Positions 22,823 to 28,661 of a DNA stretch of 32,035 nt are shown here, piece after piece. Position 1 is the stretch's first letter. Every line of letters begins with the position of its first letter. The position numbers were made by a program, and so were the translations under genes. This DNA is from Priapulus caudatus (taxonomy: Eukaryota > Priapulida > Priapulimorpha > Priapulimorphida > Priapulidae), in contig NW_014577667.1 of NCBI RefSeq assembly GCF_000485595.1, positions 276,325 to 308,359 on the forward strand, given 5' to 3'. The notes under the pieces are model-generated. The model made no database searches, was not told where the DNA came from, and saw only the letters and a list, made by a program, of their open reading frames with translations.

Positions 22823-23217
22823 CAGCTGTATACGGAACGTGGAATCTTCGTGTGCTTTCCGGCTTTTACTAGCTTTTAATATCAAATAATATTATTTTCA
22901 GCGCATCTCTACTGTGAACGATGAACAGAGATGTTCACTTAGTAATATAAGATGTCAATTGTTTACATAAAAGCCAAGAGACTATGGGGAAGCGTATGTG
23001 TGGTAATTTCCTGTGTGTTAATATGGCGCGAAACTCTAGTTGGCATAATGAAGACAGCCATAGTTATTGGTTGTGTTATTGCATCTCCCTGCAGGGAAGT
23101 AGAAAGCAGCTGATAATGGGGAAATCAGTGGCTCCTGAGGCGTTTGACAGTGTCTCCATCTACTTTAGTGACATCGTCCATTTTACGCAGATTGCGGCTG
23201 AAAGCACGCCCTTGCAG
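8600..23217 (+). CDS. Natriuretic-peptide-receptor-like membrane guanylyl cyclase (exons 1-18, incomplete at 3' end)
   Basis: Receptor guanylyl cyclases convert GTP to cGMP in response to an extracellular ligand. Exons I can place: 8600-8927, 9242-9497, 9787-9896, 10196-10344, 13428-13571, 13912-14062, 14706-14797, 15116-15257, 16409-16496, 17447-17570, 18271-18324, 18665-18742, 19243-19422, 20413-20584, then less certain ones at about 21282-21470, 22068-22240, 22417-22567 and 23095-23217. The first 14 are flanked by GT/AG and their phases fit at every junction, giving 689 codons: signal peptide, ANF-receptor ligand-binding domain (about residues 30-455), one membrane span (about 463-486) and a kinase-homology domain. 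Exon 17 is the dimerisation helix. Exon 18 starts the cyclase domain ([15 protein letters not shown]). The remaining catalytic motifs are not in the window. Frame inconsistencies in exons 15-18 suggest sequence errors or decay. Confidence 0.85.
9242..9497 (+). CDS. Cyclase exon 2: ANF-receptor domain ([17 protein letters not shown])
   Basis: The acceptor is CTTTATCAG at 9241. Joined to exon 1 it gives [20 protein letters not shown], then [10 protein letters not shown] and [11 protein letters not shown], which match the conserved GPxCS...WNIPxxTxGG core of natriuretic peptide receptors. It ends in phase 2 (AAGAG|GTATCT). Confidence 0.9.
9787..9896 (+). CDS. Cyclase exon 3: ANF-receptor domain, short linker exon
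   Basis: The acceptor TTTCTTGAG at 9786 fits the phase-2 end of exon 2 and restores the frame [15 protein letters not shown]...[15 protein letters not shown]. It ends in phase 1 at TCAAGAG|GTAAAT. The alternative acceptor CTTTAG at 9739 would give a stop in the joined frame, so 9786 is preferred. Confidence 0.8.
10196..10344 (+). CDS. Cyclase exon 4: ANF-receptor domain ([13 protein letters not shown])
   Basis: The acceptor GCTTTCAG lies at 10195 and the first two bases complete a codon with exon 3. The protein [20 protein letters not shown] and [12 protein letters not shown] matches the second-lobe strands and helix of the family. The donor GATGTAAGT at 10345 opens a 3,083-base intron filled with simple repeats. 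Confidence 0.9.
10366..10700. repeat. C/A-rich trinucleotide-type tract (CCACCG, then CAA/CAG)
   Basis: Starting about 20 bases into intron 4, the plus strand is built from CCG, CCA and CAC units, turning into CAG and CAA units at about 10625-10697. T is almost absent, so the two strands are strongly asymmetric. Open frames in all phases are by-products of the repeat and are not annotated as genes. Confidence 0.9.
10764..13316. repeat. 2.5-kb ACTAT (TATAC) pentanucleotide satellite inside intron 4
   Basis: The pentamer ACTAT is repeated for about 2,550 bases with frequent point variants and small insertions such as TATAGCTATA. A sub-block from about 12686 to 12870 is built mainly from the variant ACTGT, and a short block near 13090-13125 uses ACTAA. 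The array lies wholly within the intron between cyclase exons 4 and 5. Tyr/Thr/Ile/Leu open frames here are by-products. Confidence 0.97.
13317..13412. repeat. TA dinucleotide run
   Basis: A mostly pure TA repeat follows the pentanucleotide array and ends about 15 bases before the acceptor of exon 5. The acceptor region is therefore very poor in C and lacks a normal polypyrimidine tract. Confidence 0.95.
13428..13571 (+). CDS. Cyclase exon 5: ANF-receptor domain ([14 protein letters not shown])
   Basis: The acceptor is CATATATAG at 13427. The 48 codons include [15 protein letters not shown] and [11 protein letters not shown], matching the helix after the second lobe in natriuretic receptors. 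Phase is zero at both ends. The donor GTGGTAAGG is at 13572. Confidence 0.85.
13572..13911. other. Intron 5, no feature seen
   Basis: This 340-base intron is AT-rich with no repeat or reading frame that I can interpret. It ends with TTTGACACAG. Confidence 0.5.
13912..14062 (+). CDS. Cyclase exon 6: ANF-receptor domain ([15 protein letters not shown])
   Basis: The frame [19 protein letters not shown] followed by [17 protein letters not shown] aligns with the family block in which a helix with YxxALNE precedes the FSxIPVNRTF segment. Acceptor TTTGACACAG at 13911; it ends in phase 1 at GATG|GTACGT. Confidence 0.88.
14063..14705. other. Intron 6, holding a GT repeat
   Basis: Apart from the GT repeat at 14178-14258, I see no gene. 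Short open frames on both strands are created by the repeat. The stretch from about 14400 to 14600 is unique sequence without a recognised motif. Confidence 0.5.
14178..14258. repeat. GT dinucleotide microsatellite with GTGC variants
   Basis: About 25 GT units are followed by a mixed GTGCGTGCATGCGCGC segment. Alternating purine-pyrimidine sequence of this type can adopt Z-DNA. It lies inside intron 6. Confidence 0.95.
14706..14797 (+). CDS. Cyclase exon 7: ectodomain, juxtamembrane part ([12 protein letters not shown])
   Basis: Acceptor TCTGTGTAG at 14705. Joined to exon 6 it reads [16 protein letters not shown], then [15 protein letters not shown], the G(V/T)xG...D.xG strand pair near the end of ANF-receptor domains. 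Ends in phase 0 at GTT|GTAAGT. Confidence 0.85.
14865..15063. repeat. TA run and AGAAT pentanucleotide array in intron 7
   Basis: A TA run (about 14865-14913) is followed by about 18 tandem copies of AGAAT (about 14975-15063) with little divergence. This is the second pentanucleotide array in the gene. It is far more uniform than the ACTAT array, so it is probably younger. Confidence 0.95.
15116..15257 (+). CDS. Cyclase exon 8: membrane-proximal ectodomain ([21 protein letters not shown])
   Basis: The acceptor GATGTCTAG at 15115 keeps phase 0. The segment has [13 protein letters not shown] and then a Pro/Gly-rich stretch with two Cys (CGFLG, PECNP), the usual membrane-proximal Cys-Gly-Pro motif of receptor cyclases. 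It ends in phase 1 at CTCCAG|GTTAGT. Confidence 0.9.
15912..16006. mobile_element. 95-bp palindromic MITE-like element (GGGCCCG termini)
   Basis: The ends are inverted repeats: CCTGGGGCCCG...GTCAGAAA on the left mirrors TTTCTGACGGGCCCCTGG on the right, and the middle also has partial dyad symmetry (TTAATGCTAA). Short palindromes with GGGCCCG ends are common in marine invertebrate genomes as I remember them. No coding capacity. Confidence 0.6.
15966..16224. repeat. Direct duplication of about 80-90 bp
   Basis: The sequence from 15966 to 16044 (ATAGCATTTACGAC... through TTTTGAAATAAAT) recurs at 16136-16224 with a small insertion near 16158-16168. The second copy stops exactly at the ambiguous base N at 16225. 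It includes the right half of the palindromic element and its flank. Confidence 0.85.
16409..16496 (+). CDS. Cyclase exon 9: transmembrane segment
   Basis: Joined to exon 8 it reads [19 protein letters not shown] and continues as an uninterrupted Ile/Val/Leu-rich run ([14 protein letters not shown]), clearly a single membrane span with a basic residue at the cytoplasmic side. Acceptor TTTTCACAG at 16408; ends in phase 2 before GTGATG. Confidence 0.9.
16497..17446. other. Intron 9 with compound microsatellites
   Basis: The first 350 bases are TA and GTGC repeats (16550-16830). The rest is AT-rich unique sequence without any frame or motif that I recognise. Confidence 0.5.
16550..16838. repeat. 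Compound TA / GTGC / TA microsatellite with a palindrome
   Basis: A TA run (about 16558-16600) is followed by a GTGC tetranucleotide array with GGGC and GTAC variants (16627-16768) and a second TA-rich block. AAATAAATCACA at 16773-16784 is exactly inverted at 16827-16838, and the bases between are mostly TA, so the block can fold into a hairpin or cruciform. Confidence 0.9.
17447..17570 (+). CDS. Cyclase exon 10: cytoplasmic juxtamembrane region ([11 protein letters not shown])
   Basis: One base completes the codon from exon 9, giving [21 protein letters not shown], the conserved cytoplasmic start that precedes the kinase-homology domain (usual form xKLExELxxxxWxVxxxDI). A Lys/Asp/Ser-rich tail ([11 protein letters not shown]) follows. 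Phase 0 end at AGT|GTAAGT. Confidence 0.88.
17617..17699. repeat. CA dinucleotide microsatellite
   Basis: A CA repeat with a few CACG variants lies close to the donor of exon 10. It is the reverse of the GT repeats found in other introns. Confidence 0.95.
18005..18034. other. Perfect 10-bp hairpin, TGGTACCATG / CATGGTACCA
   Basis: Two perfect 10-base arms are separated by a 10-base loop (TTCCAGGTTC). Immediately after it, GGGAAATTCC at 18035-18044 fits the kappa-B site consensus. The function is unknown and chance is possible. Confidence 0.5.
18271..18324 (+). CDS. Cyclase exon 11: start of kinase-homology domain
   Basis: The 18-codon exon [18 protein letters not shown] lies between acceptor CTCCTTCTAG at 18270 and donor AACGTAAGC. 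With exon 12 it gives [14 protein letters not shown], matching the first strands of the domain (xGxYxGxxVAVK), in which the usual VAxK Lys is an Arg here. Confidence 0.75.
18325..18664. other. Intron 11
   Basis: No gene seen. A short GTGC/GTGT-rich patch lies at about 18575-18640. Open frames on both strands are not supported by any motif. Confidence 0.45.
18665..18742 (+). CDS. Cyclase exon 12: kinase-homology domain ([12 protein letters not shown])
   Basis: The acceptor CGTTTAG at 18664 is chosen because a TAG lies just upstream in the frame and because it joins exon 11 in phase 0. The protein [20 protein letters not shown] matches the block before the ELK helix of receptor cyclases. Donor TACGTAAAT at 18743. 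Confidence 0.85.
18743..19242. other. Intron 12, no feature beyond minor repeats
   Basis: No gene seen. It has a CACACGCG-rich patch near 18895-18930 and a run of ten C at 19021-19031. The rest is unremarkable. Confidence 0.45.
19243..19422 (+). CDS. Cyclase exon 13: kinase-homology domain ([20 protein letters not shown])
   Basis: The acceptor GTTCAAG at 19242 keeps phase 0. The protein has [28 protein letters not shown] and [15 protein letters not shown], which correspond to the GAC, hinge (TEYCxRGSL) and WxxRxSLxxDI helix of the family. Donor TGCGTGAGT at 19423. Confidence 0.9.
19423..20412. other. Intron 13
   Basis: No gene seen. It contains a TA patch (19431-19460), a C8 run near 19560, a CT-rich tract (19620-19688), an ambiguous N (19859) and an 81-bp tandem duplication starting just after it. 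The rest shows nothing recognisable. Confidence 0.5.
19861..20022. repeat. 81-bp tandem duplication (two copies)
   Basis: The unit starting GAGGGTAGCATTACATGAG at 19861 is repeated from 19942 with no or almost no differences, and a degraded partial unit with ACATTACATGAGG follows at about 20030. Within the unit, a shorter motif like CATTACATGAG recurs. The array begins two bases after the N at 19859. Confidence 0.9.
20413..20584 (+). CDS. Cyclase exon 14: pseudokinase loop ([17 protein letters not shown])
   Basis: Acceptor TGCACGTAG at 20412. The protein [20 protein letters not shown] and then [16 protein letters not shown] shows the family-typical loop in which HGxL replaces the catalytic HRD of true kinases, while the DFG-like site is DYG. 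Ends in phase 1 at AGTC|GTAAGT. This is the last exon with clean phase. Confidence 0.92.
20585..21281. other. Intron 14
   Basis: It contains an ATAA repeat (about 20648-20690) and a TA/TG microsatellite (20693-20808). No gene is seen. An open frame at 20940-21197 has no recognised motif. Confidence 0.45.
20693..20808. repeat. TG dinucleotide microsatellite
   Basis: A TA start is followed by about 40 TG units and ends in a GTGC-rich segment. It is one of the longest dinucleotide tracts in the window. Confidence 0.95.
21282..21470 (+). CDS. Cyclase exon 15 (approximate): kinase-homology C-lobe, with frame irregularities
   Basis: One frame reads [15 protein letters not shown], then [21 protein letters not shown] and [10 protein letters not shown], matching the family block TAPExL...KGDVYSFAIILWEI...YQMF. 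The expected GDVY occurs here in the next frame (GGC GAC GTA TAC near 21346-21357), as if one base were gained before it and one lost after it. The acceptor at 21281 (ATTCGCAG) does not fit the phase of exon 14. I place the end only roughly. Either sequence errors or decay would explain this. Confidence 0.55.
21471..22067. other. Intron 15, no gene
   Basis: It is AT-rich and contains an AT run at about 21551-21583. Nothing else is recognised. Confidence 0.45.
22068..22240 (+). CDS. Cyclase exon 16 (approximate): end of kinase-homology domain, frame-shifted in places
   Basis: Fragments in different frames match one family block in order: GSPPL (near 22100), [11 protein letters not shown] (22108-22135), then [20 protein letters not shown] (22156-22216) in another frame, then LMLTNEMI up to a possible donor at 22240. 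The CWxxxPxxRPSF core is diagnostic of the kinase-homology C-terminus. No single frame reads the whole exon. Confidence 0.5.
22417..22567 (+). CDS. Cyclase exon 17: dimerisation helix
   Basis: Acceptor GCGCGCAG at 22416. The protein [20 protein letters not shown], then [20 protein letters not shown] is the coiled-coil signalling helix (usual form MLxxMEKYANNLExLVEERT...KxxxLLxxxLP) that links the kinase-homology and cyclase domains. The donor CCAAA|GTGAGA leaves phase 2. Confidence 0.85.
22568..23094. other. Intron 17 with a CTG repeat
   Basis: The first 260 bases are dominated by CTG/CTA triplets. The remainder is unique sequence, ending with CTCCCTGCAG. No gene is seen. Confidence 0.5.
22634..22826. 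repeat. CTG/CTA trinucleotide repeat
   Basis: It consists of imperfect CTG with CTA, ATA and TGT interruptions, ending in nearly uninterrupted runs of seven or more CTG. It lies about 70 bases after the donor of exon 17. Its Leu/Cys/Ala-rich open frames are by-products. Confidence 0.95.
23095..23217 (+). CDS. Cyclase exon 18: start of the guanylyl cyclase catalytic domain
   Basis: The 41 codons include [20 protein letters not shown] and [20 protein letters not shown]. The Asp in FSDIV is one of the two metal-binding Asp of class III cyclases; the family usually has FSDIVGFT, so His replaces Gly here. The donor is CTTGCAG|GTAAAT. Joining to exon 17 fails by one base, as if a G were missing from the run at the acceptor (GCAGGGAAG). 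The remaining catalytic motifs must lie further downstream. Confidence 0.85.
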
Positions 23218-23221
23218 GTAA

Positions 23222-23965
23222 ATTATTATTACTATTATTATTATTATTAGTAGTATTATATTTTTCAAAGTGGATCACGGCATTAACCGGTGGCTTCTGG
23301 GTTGACCGTGCCCCAAACTGGGACATAGGGATTCAATCAATAAATTTTTGTAGGATGTATGCTGTTCCCAGTAGCTGCGATTTCCTGCACTTCATTAGGC
23401 AGTGGTGGCCAGCGGAGGTCCTTAAGTGTTCTTCTCAAACCATCTTTATAGAGTAGGCGCTCAACCACACTAGCCCCAGATTCTCGTCTTAGTATTCCAC
23501 ATCTCCTAATTTCGATCTCCAGATCTTTGTACTTGGCTGAGTTTGTCTCTTTCCTTCACCATTATGTTAGTATCATCTGGTACGGCTACCGTCAACAGCA
23601 GGCATCGTTTCTTTCTTGTCGTCGAGCCCACTACGTATCAGGGCGGTTTGCAGGATCCTACATCCTGTCTGGCACTGCCATTATTCCCACATTATGGTAG
23701 TATCTCTGCATGTTGCCTTACACTGGTTTCGGAATATGATCGTACCGCTTGTCAAGTAACTTGCTCACCAAGTTCGCTCAGATTGACCAGTGCAGATAGC
23801 TGGCATACCCTTGTTATGGCGCGTTTGTGTGCCGGTTGGGCGTCTGCACTGCCTGCCATTCCGGACGATCATGGTGGCTTGATGGCTCCTCTGCCCTTCT
23901 TCACATTCTTGCCCTTGCTGCTGACCTTTCTGAGGATGTTGCATGGAACATTTGACCAAGTTACT
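23222..23965 (-). mobile_element. Non-LTR retrotransposon 3' end (decayed), antisense to the cyclase gene
   Basis: On the minus strand, pieces of a typical retrotransposon C-terminus appear in order and in more than one frame: YVVGSTTRKKRCLLLTVAVP, DDTNIMVKERDKL, then YKDLEIEIRRC, RRESGASVVE, and LPNEVQEIAATGNSIHPTKI before a stop at 23337-23339. Such VVxxxKKxxxLxDVAVPxD...YxDLxxEI blocks end the reverse-transcriptase proteins of many invertebrate non-LTR elements. The sequence then finishes in an AAT/TAA repeat (23222-23265), the usual tail of such elements. It sits just after the donor of exon 18. Confidence 0.65.
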
Positions 23966-23999
23966 GTGTCAATTAGCTCAGGATATGTCACAGTAATAC

Positions 24000-25075
24000 T
24001 AACTCCTAGCTACAAATATGTTCTTGAATGTTATGGGAATGTTTCTTTAGGTTAGCGTAAATTATTCAGTAACGTTCTTAATAACGTTTTTCATGAATGT
24101 TTTCCAATAACATTCTGAGAACGTTTTTACCCAAAAGTTAGGCAGTGACATTTACACTACTTTCAGATAACATTGATCAACCTCAAAAATGACATAATTA
24201 ACGGCAGCCACCTTACGCATGCGCCCTGCAGCCGTATCACTAGATGTCTCGGAGGCTACGGGTACGGCAGTCCCACACACAGAACAAACGGTCACCCTAT
24301 CCTATTCCTACCCAACCTTACCTTAACGCTAACTTAAGCAACTAACTCTAAACGACTTGGCTATCTTATTATACGCGTGTTAATAGTACCCAAATTAATC
24401 TATGTGCTATAACATTTTTTCTTTCATATTTTGCCACTGAACTGGACAATCAATCGCCAACCACTGGTGTAGCAGCTGGCACAATAATGTCATGCTTCAT
24501 ACTTCAAATCGAGTGTTTTTTAGCCCCCTCATCAAGAAATCTAATGGACTTCAAAATTAAAATCTCGGGAATATTTCCAACGCCAGTATTTTGTGGGCAA
24601 AGCGACGCATCGCCAATGGCAATGCCACCGTAGCCTCGAGCATTATACCCCAACAGCTAATCCCCAAAAAATGATCATATGCATCTGATGAATCATAAAC
24701 AACAAATTCATCTTCATACCTGCTGCATATAGTTGCAACATCACAAAAAACGCAATTAGGAAGTTTCGAACCCATCCGGAGGACGGTTAACGATTTCGAA
24801 CCATTCCAAAACTAAACTCTCTCACAACAGTCAAAACCAATGAATGCATAACGGTATGGGGAAGTTATTTAGAATATTTTTGGCTAATGTAACCCAAACT
24901 AGGAACCTCCCAGCGAATGCTTACGAAAGAAAACATTCCAAGAACATTAACTCTCTCACCAAGTAAAAACAATGAATGCATAACAATATGGGAATGTTCT
25001 TAGCAATATTTCTGGCTAATGTAAACCAACTAGAACCTCCAGCTGAATGTTACGAGAATGTTCGTGTTTGCTGGG
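24000..25075. mobile_element. Putative non-autonomous DNA element with AACGTTC/GAATGTTC motifs
   Basis: Both ends are dense in variants of GAATGTTC and AACGTTCT (for example 24019-24135 and 24895-25068), and the right end reads AGAATGTTCGTGTTTGCTGGG, whose reverse complement is loosely similar to the left end. I remember interspersed elements with CCAGCAAACA termini and such motifs in other invertebrates. No coding capacity is seen and the limits are approximate. Confidence 0.4.
24814..25050. repeat. Imperfect direct repeat, period about 134 bp
   Basis: The segment beginning CTCTCTCACAACAGTCAAAACC near 24818 recurs near 24951 as CTCTCTCACCAAGTAAAAAC, followed in both by AATGAATGCATAAC and TTTCTGGCTAATGTAA-like sequence. 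It lies inside the AACGTTC-rich element. Confidence 0.75.
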
Positions 25076-26600
25076 CTTATACTGTTTTACATACGTTCAC
25101 CTATTTTGCACACAGCGGGCATCATTGTCGAAAATTGTGGGAATATTTTTTATTGAGACCTTTCAAGTGCCTATCTTTCAACAGTGTTGCATCAATGACG
25201 TGCGTCAAGAGCCACAAAACCTCCAACACAATTCATCTCTGTTATTGTTTACGCCTGTGAATGCGTGATTGATCAGGGAGGGTGGCATGTAAGAGCGAAG
25301 ACATTTTTTTGGGTCAAAAACACACATTCCATTGACAATTTCACGCGGCATTTCAATGGAAAGCCTCTGGCATATGAAACCCCAACACCCTTTGACTGAC
25401 TAGTCAAAAAATTTCAAAGTCGTATATTGCTATTATTTATCGCGATAGTTCTTATTTTGAACAAAACTCTTTAATAGGCTATGAGCCAGACCCCAAATTG
25501 ACCGGCGGCTACCATACAGATGGAGTAAGGCTCAGTGTGATTTTAAGGCAAGATAGATATCCCTAGATATGAAATAAAATGTATACAGTGTATAACTCTC
25601 GGCCTCTCTGTGTTATCACTCGACAATTAAAAAAAAAACTATTTATACCCTCTTCGCTTTCCAAAATATGTGATATTGGTAGAAATTGAAATAAATATTT
25701 TGTTAAGCCGATACATAGTGCCAATAAATTGCCTACTGGATGCAACTAATATGTAATACCAATATAAACATTTGTGGCGCTTATTTTGTCAAAATTTGAT
25801 ATAATGACCAAAAATATGTCTTAACTTTAGTGAAAAAGTGCCGCAAATCGCTTGACTTCCAAATTTCACATTGCACGTTTGTCAATAATTCACAAAATGA
25901 AAACTCCCATAGTAACATATTACCATCAAAAACTTCACAAGAGACCAGCTTCATTCGAATATTATCATTACTTTGTAATATGGTGGTTGTTGTGGACATA
26001 TCTTGGGCAAAGTTCAACCATACCTCGTAATTTGATATTTGCCGAACAAAACTTAGATTTTAAACATTTTAGGTTTTAGGTTTAATTTTTGTATTAGCTA
26101 GTATCCATGTAGTATGTAACATCAGAGTACATTACTATTTCACAATACATGTAAAAATTGCTCCCACTAGGGTTATCATAATTATGCTTATCATTAAATG
26201 ATCATCCAGATTAAATACGCCTTGTTAATGTATACATGTTATATACCCCAGTCAATTTTAACACGCCTTGTTATATTATACATTGTTATTACCAGTTATT
26301 TTTAACACAATTGACACAATACAGGCATGAAATTAAACACATACTAACTCATGCTGTACGTCTGAAAAAACATCACGAAAGTATCCTTTTAGATGCGCAT
26401 CCATATTTTGCTCAGAATCGGTATTTTGCTCCGCGTCGAGAGTGAAATCATCTTCGTCGAGGCTGTCGTGTCTGACCCGTCAGACAAGGCTGATTGTCCC
26501 AACAGCAAGTTTACACATGCCGTACATTATCAGTCCACTGCGCAATGCAGACACAATTTGGTAGTGGCAAAAAGCGCTTTTCCGGGCGGGAAAAAAAAAN

Positions 26601-28040
26601 ACACAATCCCTGTGTTTGTGGGTGATATTTCTGGATGAAATAGTAGTTTATTGTTATTTGTTACTGTTGTTATCTGTACACGTAATGGTGAAACAAAAGA
26701 GGAACAAAAGAAAGCGAGAGTTTTTTGGCGCGAGCGAAGGCTCTAAAGCAGAAAAAAATACAGCACGCTAAACTCGAACTGGCTCTAAACGAGGAAGAAC
26801 ACAACATTGAAACGGAAATTAACGTGAGTGAGGCTAGAGCACGAGTGCTGGAAGAATTGGAAAATAGTGAACTAAGAGACAATCGGTCGCTGGCGGAGAT
26901 GGACGCTATCACGAGCAGCAAGCCGCAAGTAACGTTTGCATAGTGACTGAGGCGAAGGTTGGGGATCCGTCCTCGGTTGTGGACAGTAACTCTGCTGATT
27001 CGTCCGCCGTTGTCAGTGGTGGCGCGGTATCGTTGGAACCATGTGCGCAGTCGTTTTTTCCCAGGTCCATGGTGTCGACACCTGTTGTGAATACCAGTGG
27101 GCGCTCGATTTTTCGCTCTGATTCTGTCACCGACACGACGGCAGACCTACATAACCTAAGCCTTCCTGTTACGGAACTGGGAAAACTAGCAATGGACATC
27201 GCGAAATTCGACGGGCTACACAAACCTTTTCAGGCAGTTTAATGCCAGGATCAGTGCCAACACTGATTCTGCCGATAAAAGGTTAACCTACCTTTTGCAG
27301 TACACCACAGGTGAGGCACACAGCATCGCACAGGCATATGCGCACCTCAACGCCGAGCGTGATTACCAGGCCGCACTGGACGAGTTTAAAAACAGGTATG
27401 ACAATCCAAGCGAAACCGCACAGTCTTACGTTAACCGTGCACGTTGCAAACGTGAAAGCCGACAAACCGAAGCTATTGGACGAATTCGGAACCTTTCTTC
27501 GTGGATGTTTGCATGCGGTGGAAGAGACCGAGTCTGTAGGCGTCTTGGAATACGGAAAGAACATAAAGCAAATCGTGAAGAAGTTGACATATCATCTGCA
27601 CGACAGGTGGAGGAGCATCGTGTACGAGAAGTAAATCAGGAACCAGCCGGTCAAATTTGGCCAACTAGTAGGCTTTGTTAGAAAAGAGGCTCGGAAGGCA
27701 AACGACCCCGTGTACGGAAACGAGGTCACGAGTCCAGCCATTTAGCCTGCTAGTAGGTAATCATACCCCAGCAAGCAACCTAGTCATGGCAGTAGGCCAT
27801 CTCAGCCAACTCATATGAGTTTGGCTACCAACGTAAACACCCCCAGCCCTACCACTGCCGTTAGAGGTAAGACTCCGAACCCGCCCTCCAACCCGGTGTC
27901 GTGTACTCCTTGTCTCTTTTGTAAAGGTACTGACCACAATTTGGTCAACTGTTTAAGGTTTTTGATCGAGTCACTTTCTGAAAGGTACGCGTTGTTGAGG
28001 TTGCATAACTTATGTTTTGGCTGTTTGAAGCTTGGCCACA
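26601..28040 (+). mobile_element. BEL/Pao-like retrotransposon copy A (truncated gag fragment)
   Basis: It matches copy B in the same direction: 26601-26694 corresponds to 28219-28306, and from 26695 on to 28848 onward, up to 28040 which corresponds to 30208. Relative to B it lacks about 540 bases including the gag start, 7 bases near 26941, and several others, so the frame is broken in many places. It carries the gag segment RLTYLLQYTTGEAHSIAQAY and one zinc knuckle, and ends inside the second knuckle at GGCCACA. It begins immediately after the N at 26600. Confidence 0.85.
26725..28040 (+). pseudogene. gag remnant of copy A
   Basis: It shows the gag coiled-coil-like segment (KIQHAKLELALNEEEHNIET), the capsid-like part around 27270-27640 (DKRLTYLLQ, RDYQAALDEFKNRYDNPSET, LTYHLHDRWRSIVYEK) and a zinc knuckle with CX2CX4HX4C spacing (CLFCKGTDHNLVNC near 27912-27953). 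Stops and frame changes include TAG at 26941, TAA at 27632 and TAG at 27743. The capsid-like part resembles the DUF1759 region of BEL/Pao gag proteins. Confidence 0.75.
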
Positions 28041-28661
28041 TGATATAGATAGCCACTGACGTCAGTGTATGTCACGATGATACTTTGATTCATGGAAACA
28101 TATGCCCACCCTATTGTTGAAATCCACACTGTAGAAGGGACATTTTAGCCAGTTTTTGGCCCTTTAGTTATTGATCAGTGAACTTTTGTGAGTTGTTGCT
28201 TAGCCTAGCAATATCTCTACACAATCCCCGTGTTTGTGGGTGATATTTCTGGATGAAATAGTAGTTTACTGTTATTTGTTACTGTTTGTACACGTAATGT
28301 TGAAACTCCATATTGATATTAGGCTAGTAGTTTTGGCTGAGTTTGCGAACTTTCAGTGAGGTCTATGTAAAGGAGTAAGTCTAAGGGTTATTTTCTATTA
28401 CTTGTCAGTTTGTTTATTACGATTTTTGTACACCTTTGCAGATTTACGGATACTCGATGGAATTGATGGATGTTTGACTGGAATTTGGAGCTGTATTGGG
28501 TATTGATGGCAAATACACGATAAGGAGACTGTATCCAGTAATTCCTGTGTCTATTTCGTTTATTGAACGAGCTCGCGGAAGACTCCGGGCGATTTGGCCG
28601 CCACATTAGTAAATATATTGTCGTGACGTCAGAGAGACAAAACCTCGTGTCGTTGGAGGGA
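28041..28661 (+). promoter_or_regulatory. Presumed 5' LTR and leader of copy B, with two CRE sites
   Basis: No gene. The stretch contains the perfect 14-base palindrome CACTGACGTCAGTG (28054-28067) and a second TGACGTCA at 28624-28631. TGACGTCA is the full binding site for CREB/ATF proteins. Part of this region (28219-28306) is shared with the start of copy A. LTR boundaries are not determined. Confidence 0.5.

Larger units (their letters stand above)
23966..26600. other. Long gene-free stretch after the last visible cyclase exon
   Basis: Apart from the AACGTTC-rich element at about 24000-25075, I recognise no gene, RNA or further cyclase exon. From 25080 to 26600 the sequence is AT-rich, with only short open frames. 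A minus-strand acidic frame near 26345-26455 has no recognisable family. The stretch ends in a run of A and an N at 26600. Confidence 0.5.

Noticed and set aside
23543-24055. 170-codon plus-strand open frame
   Set aside because: It is the shadow of the minus-strand retroelement relic, which has recognisable family blocks.
26345-26455. Minus-strand acidic open stretch (LDEDDFTLDAEQNTDSEQN)
   Set aside because: It resembles acidic N-termini of some transposases, but no further domain follows on that strand, so I cannot support a gene.
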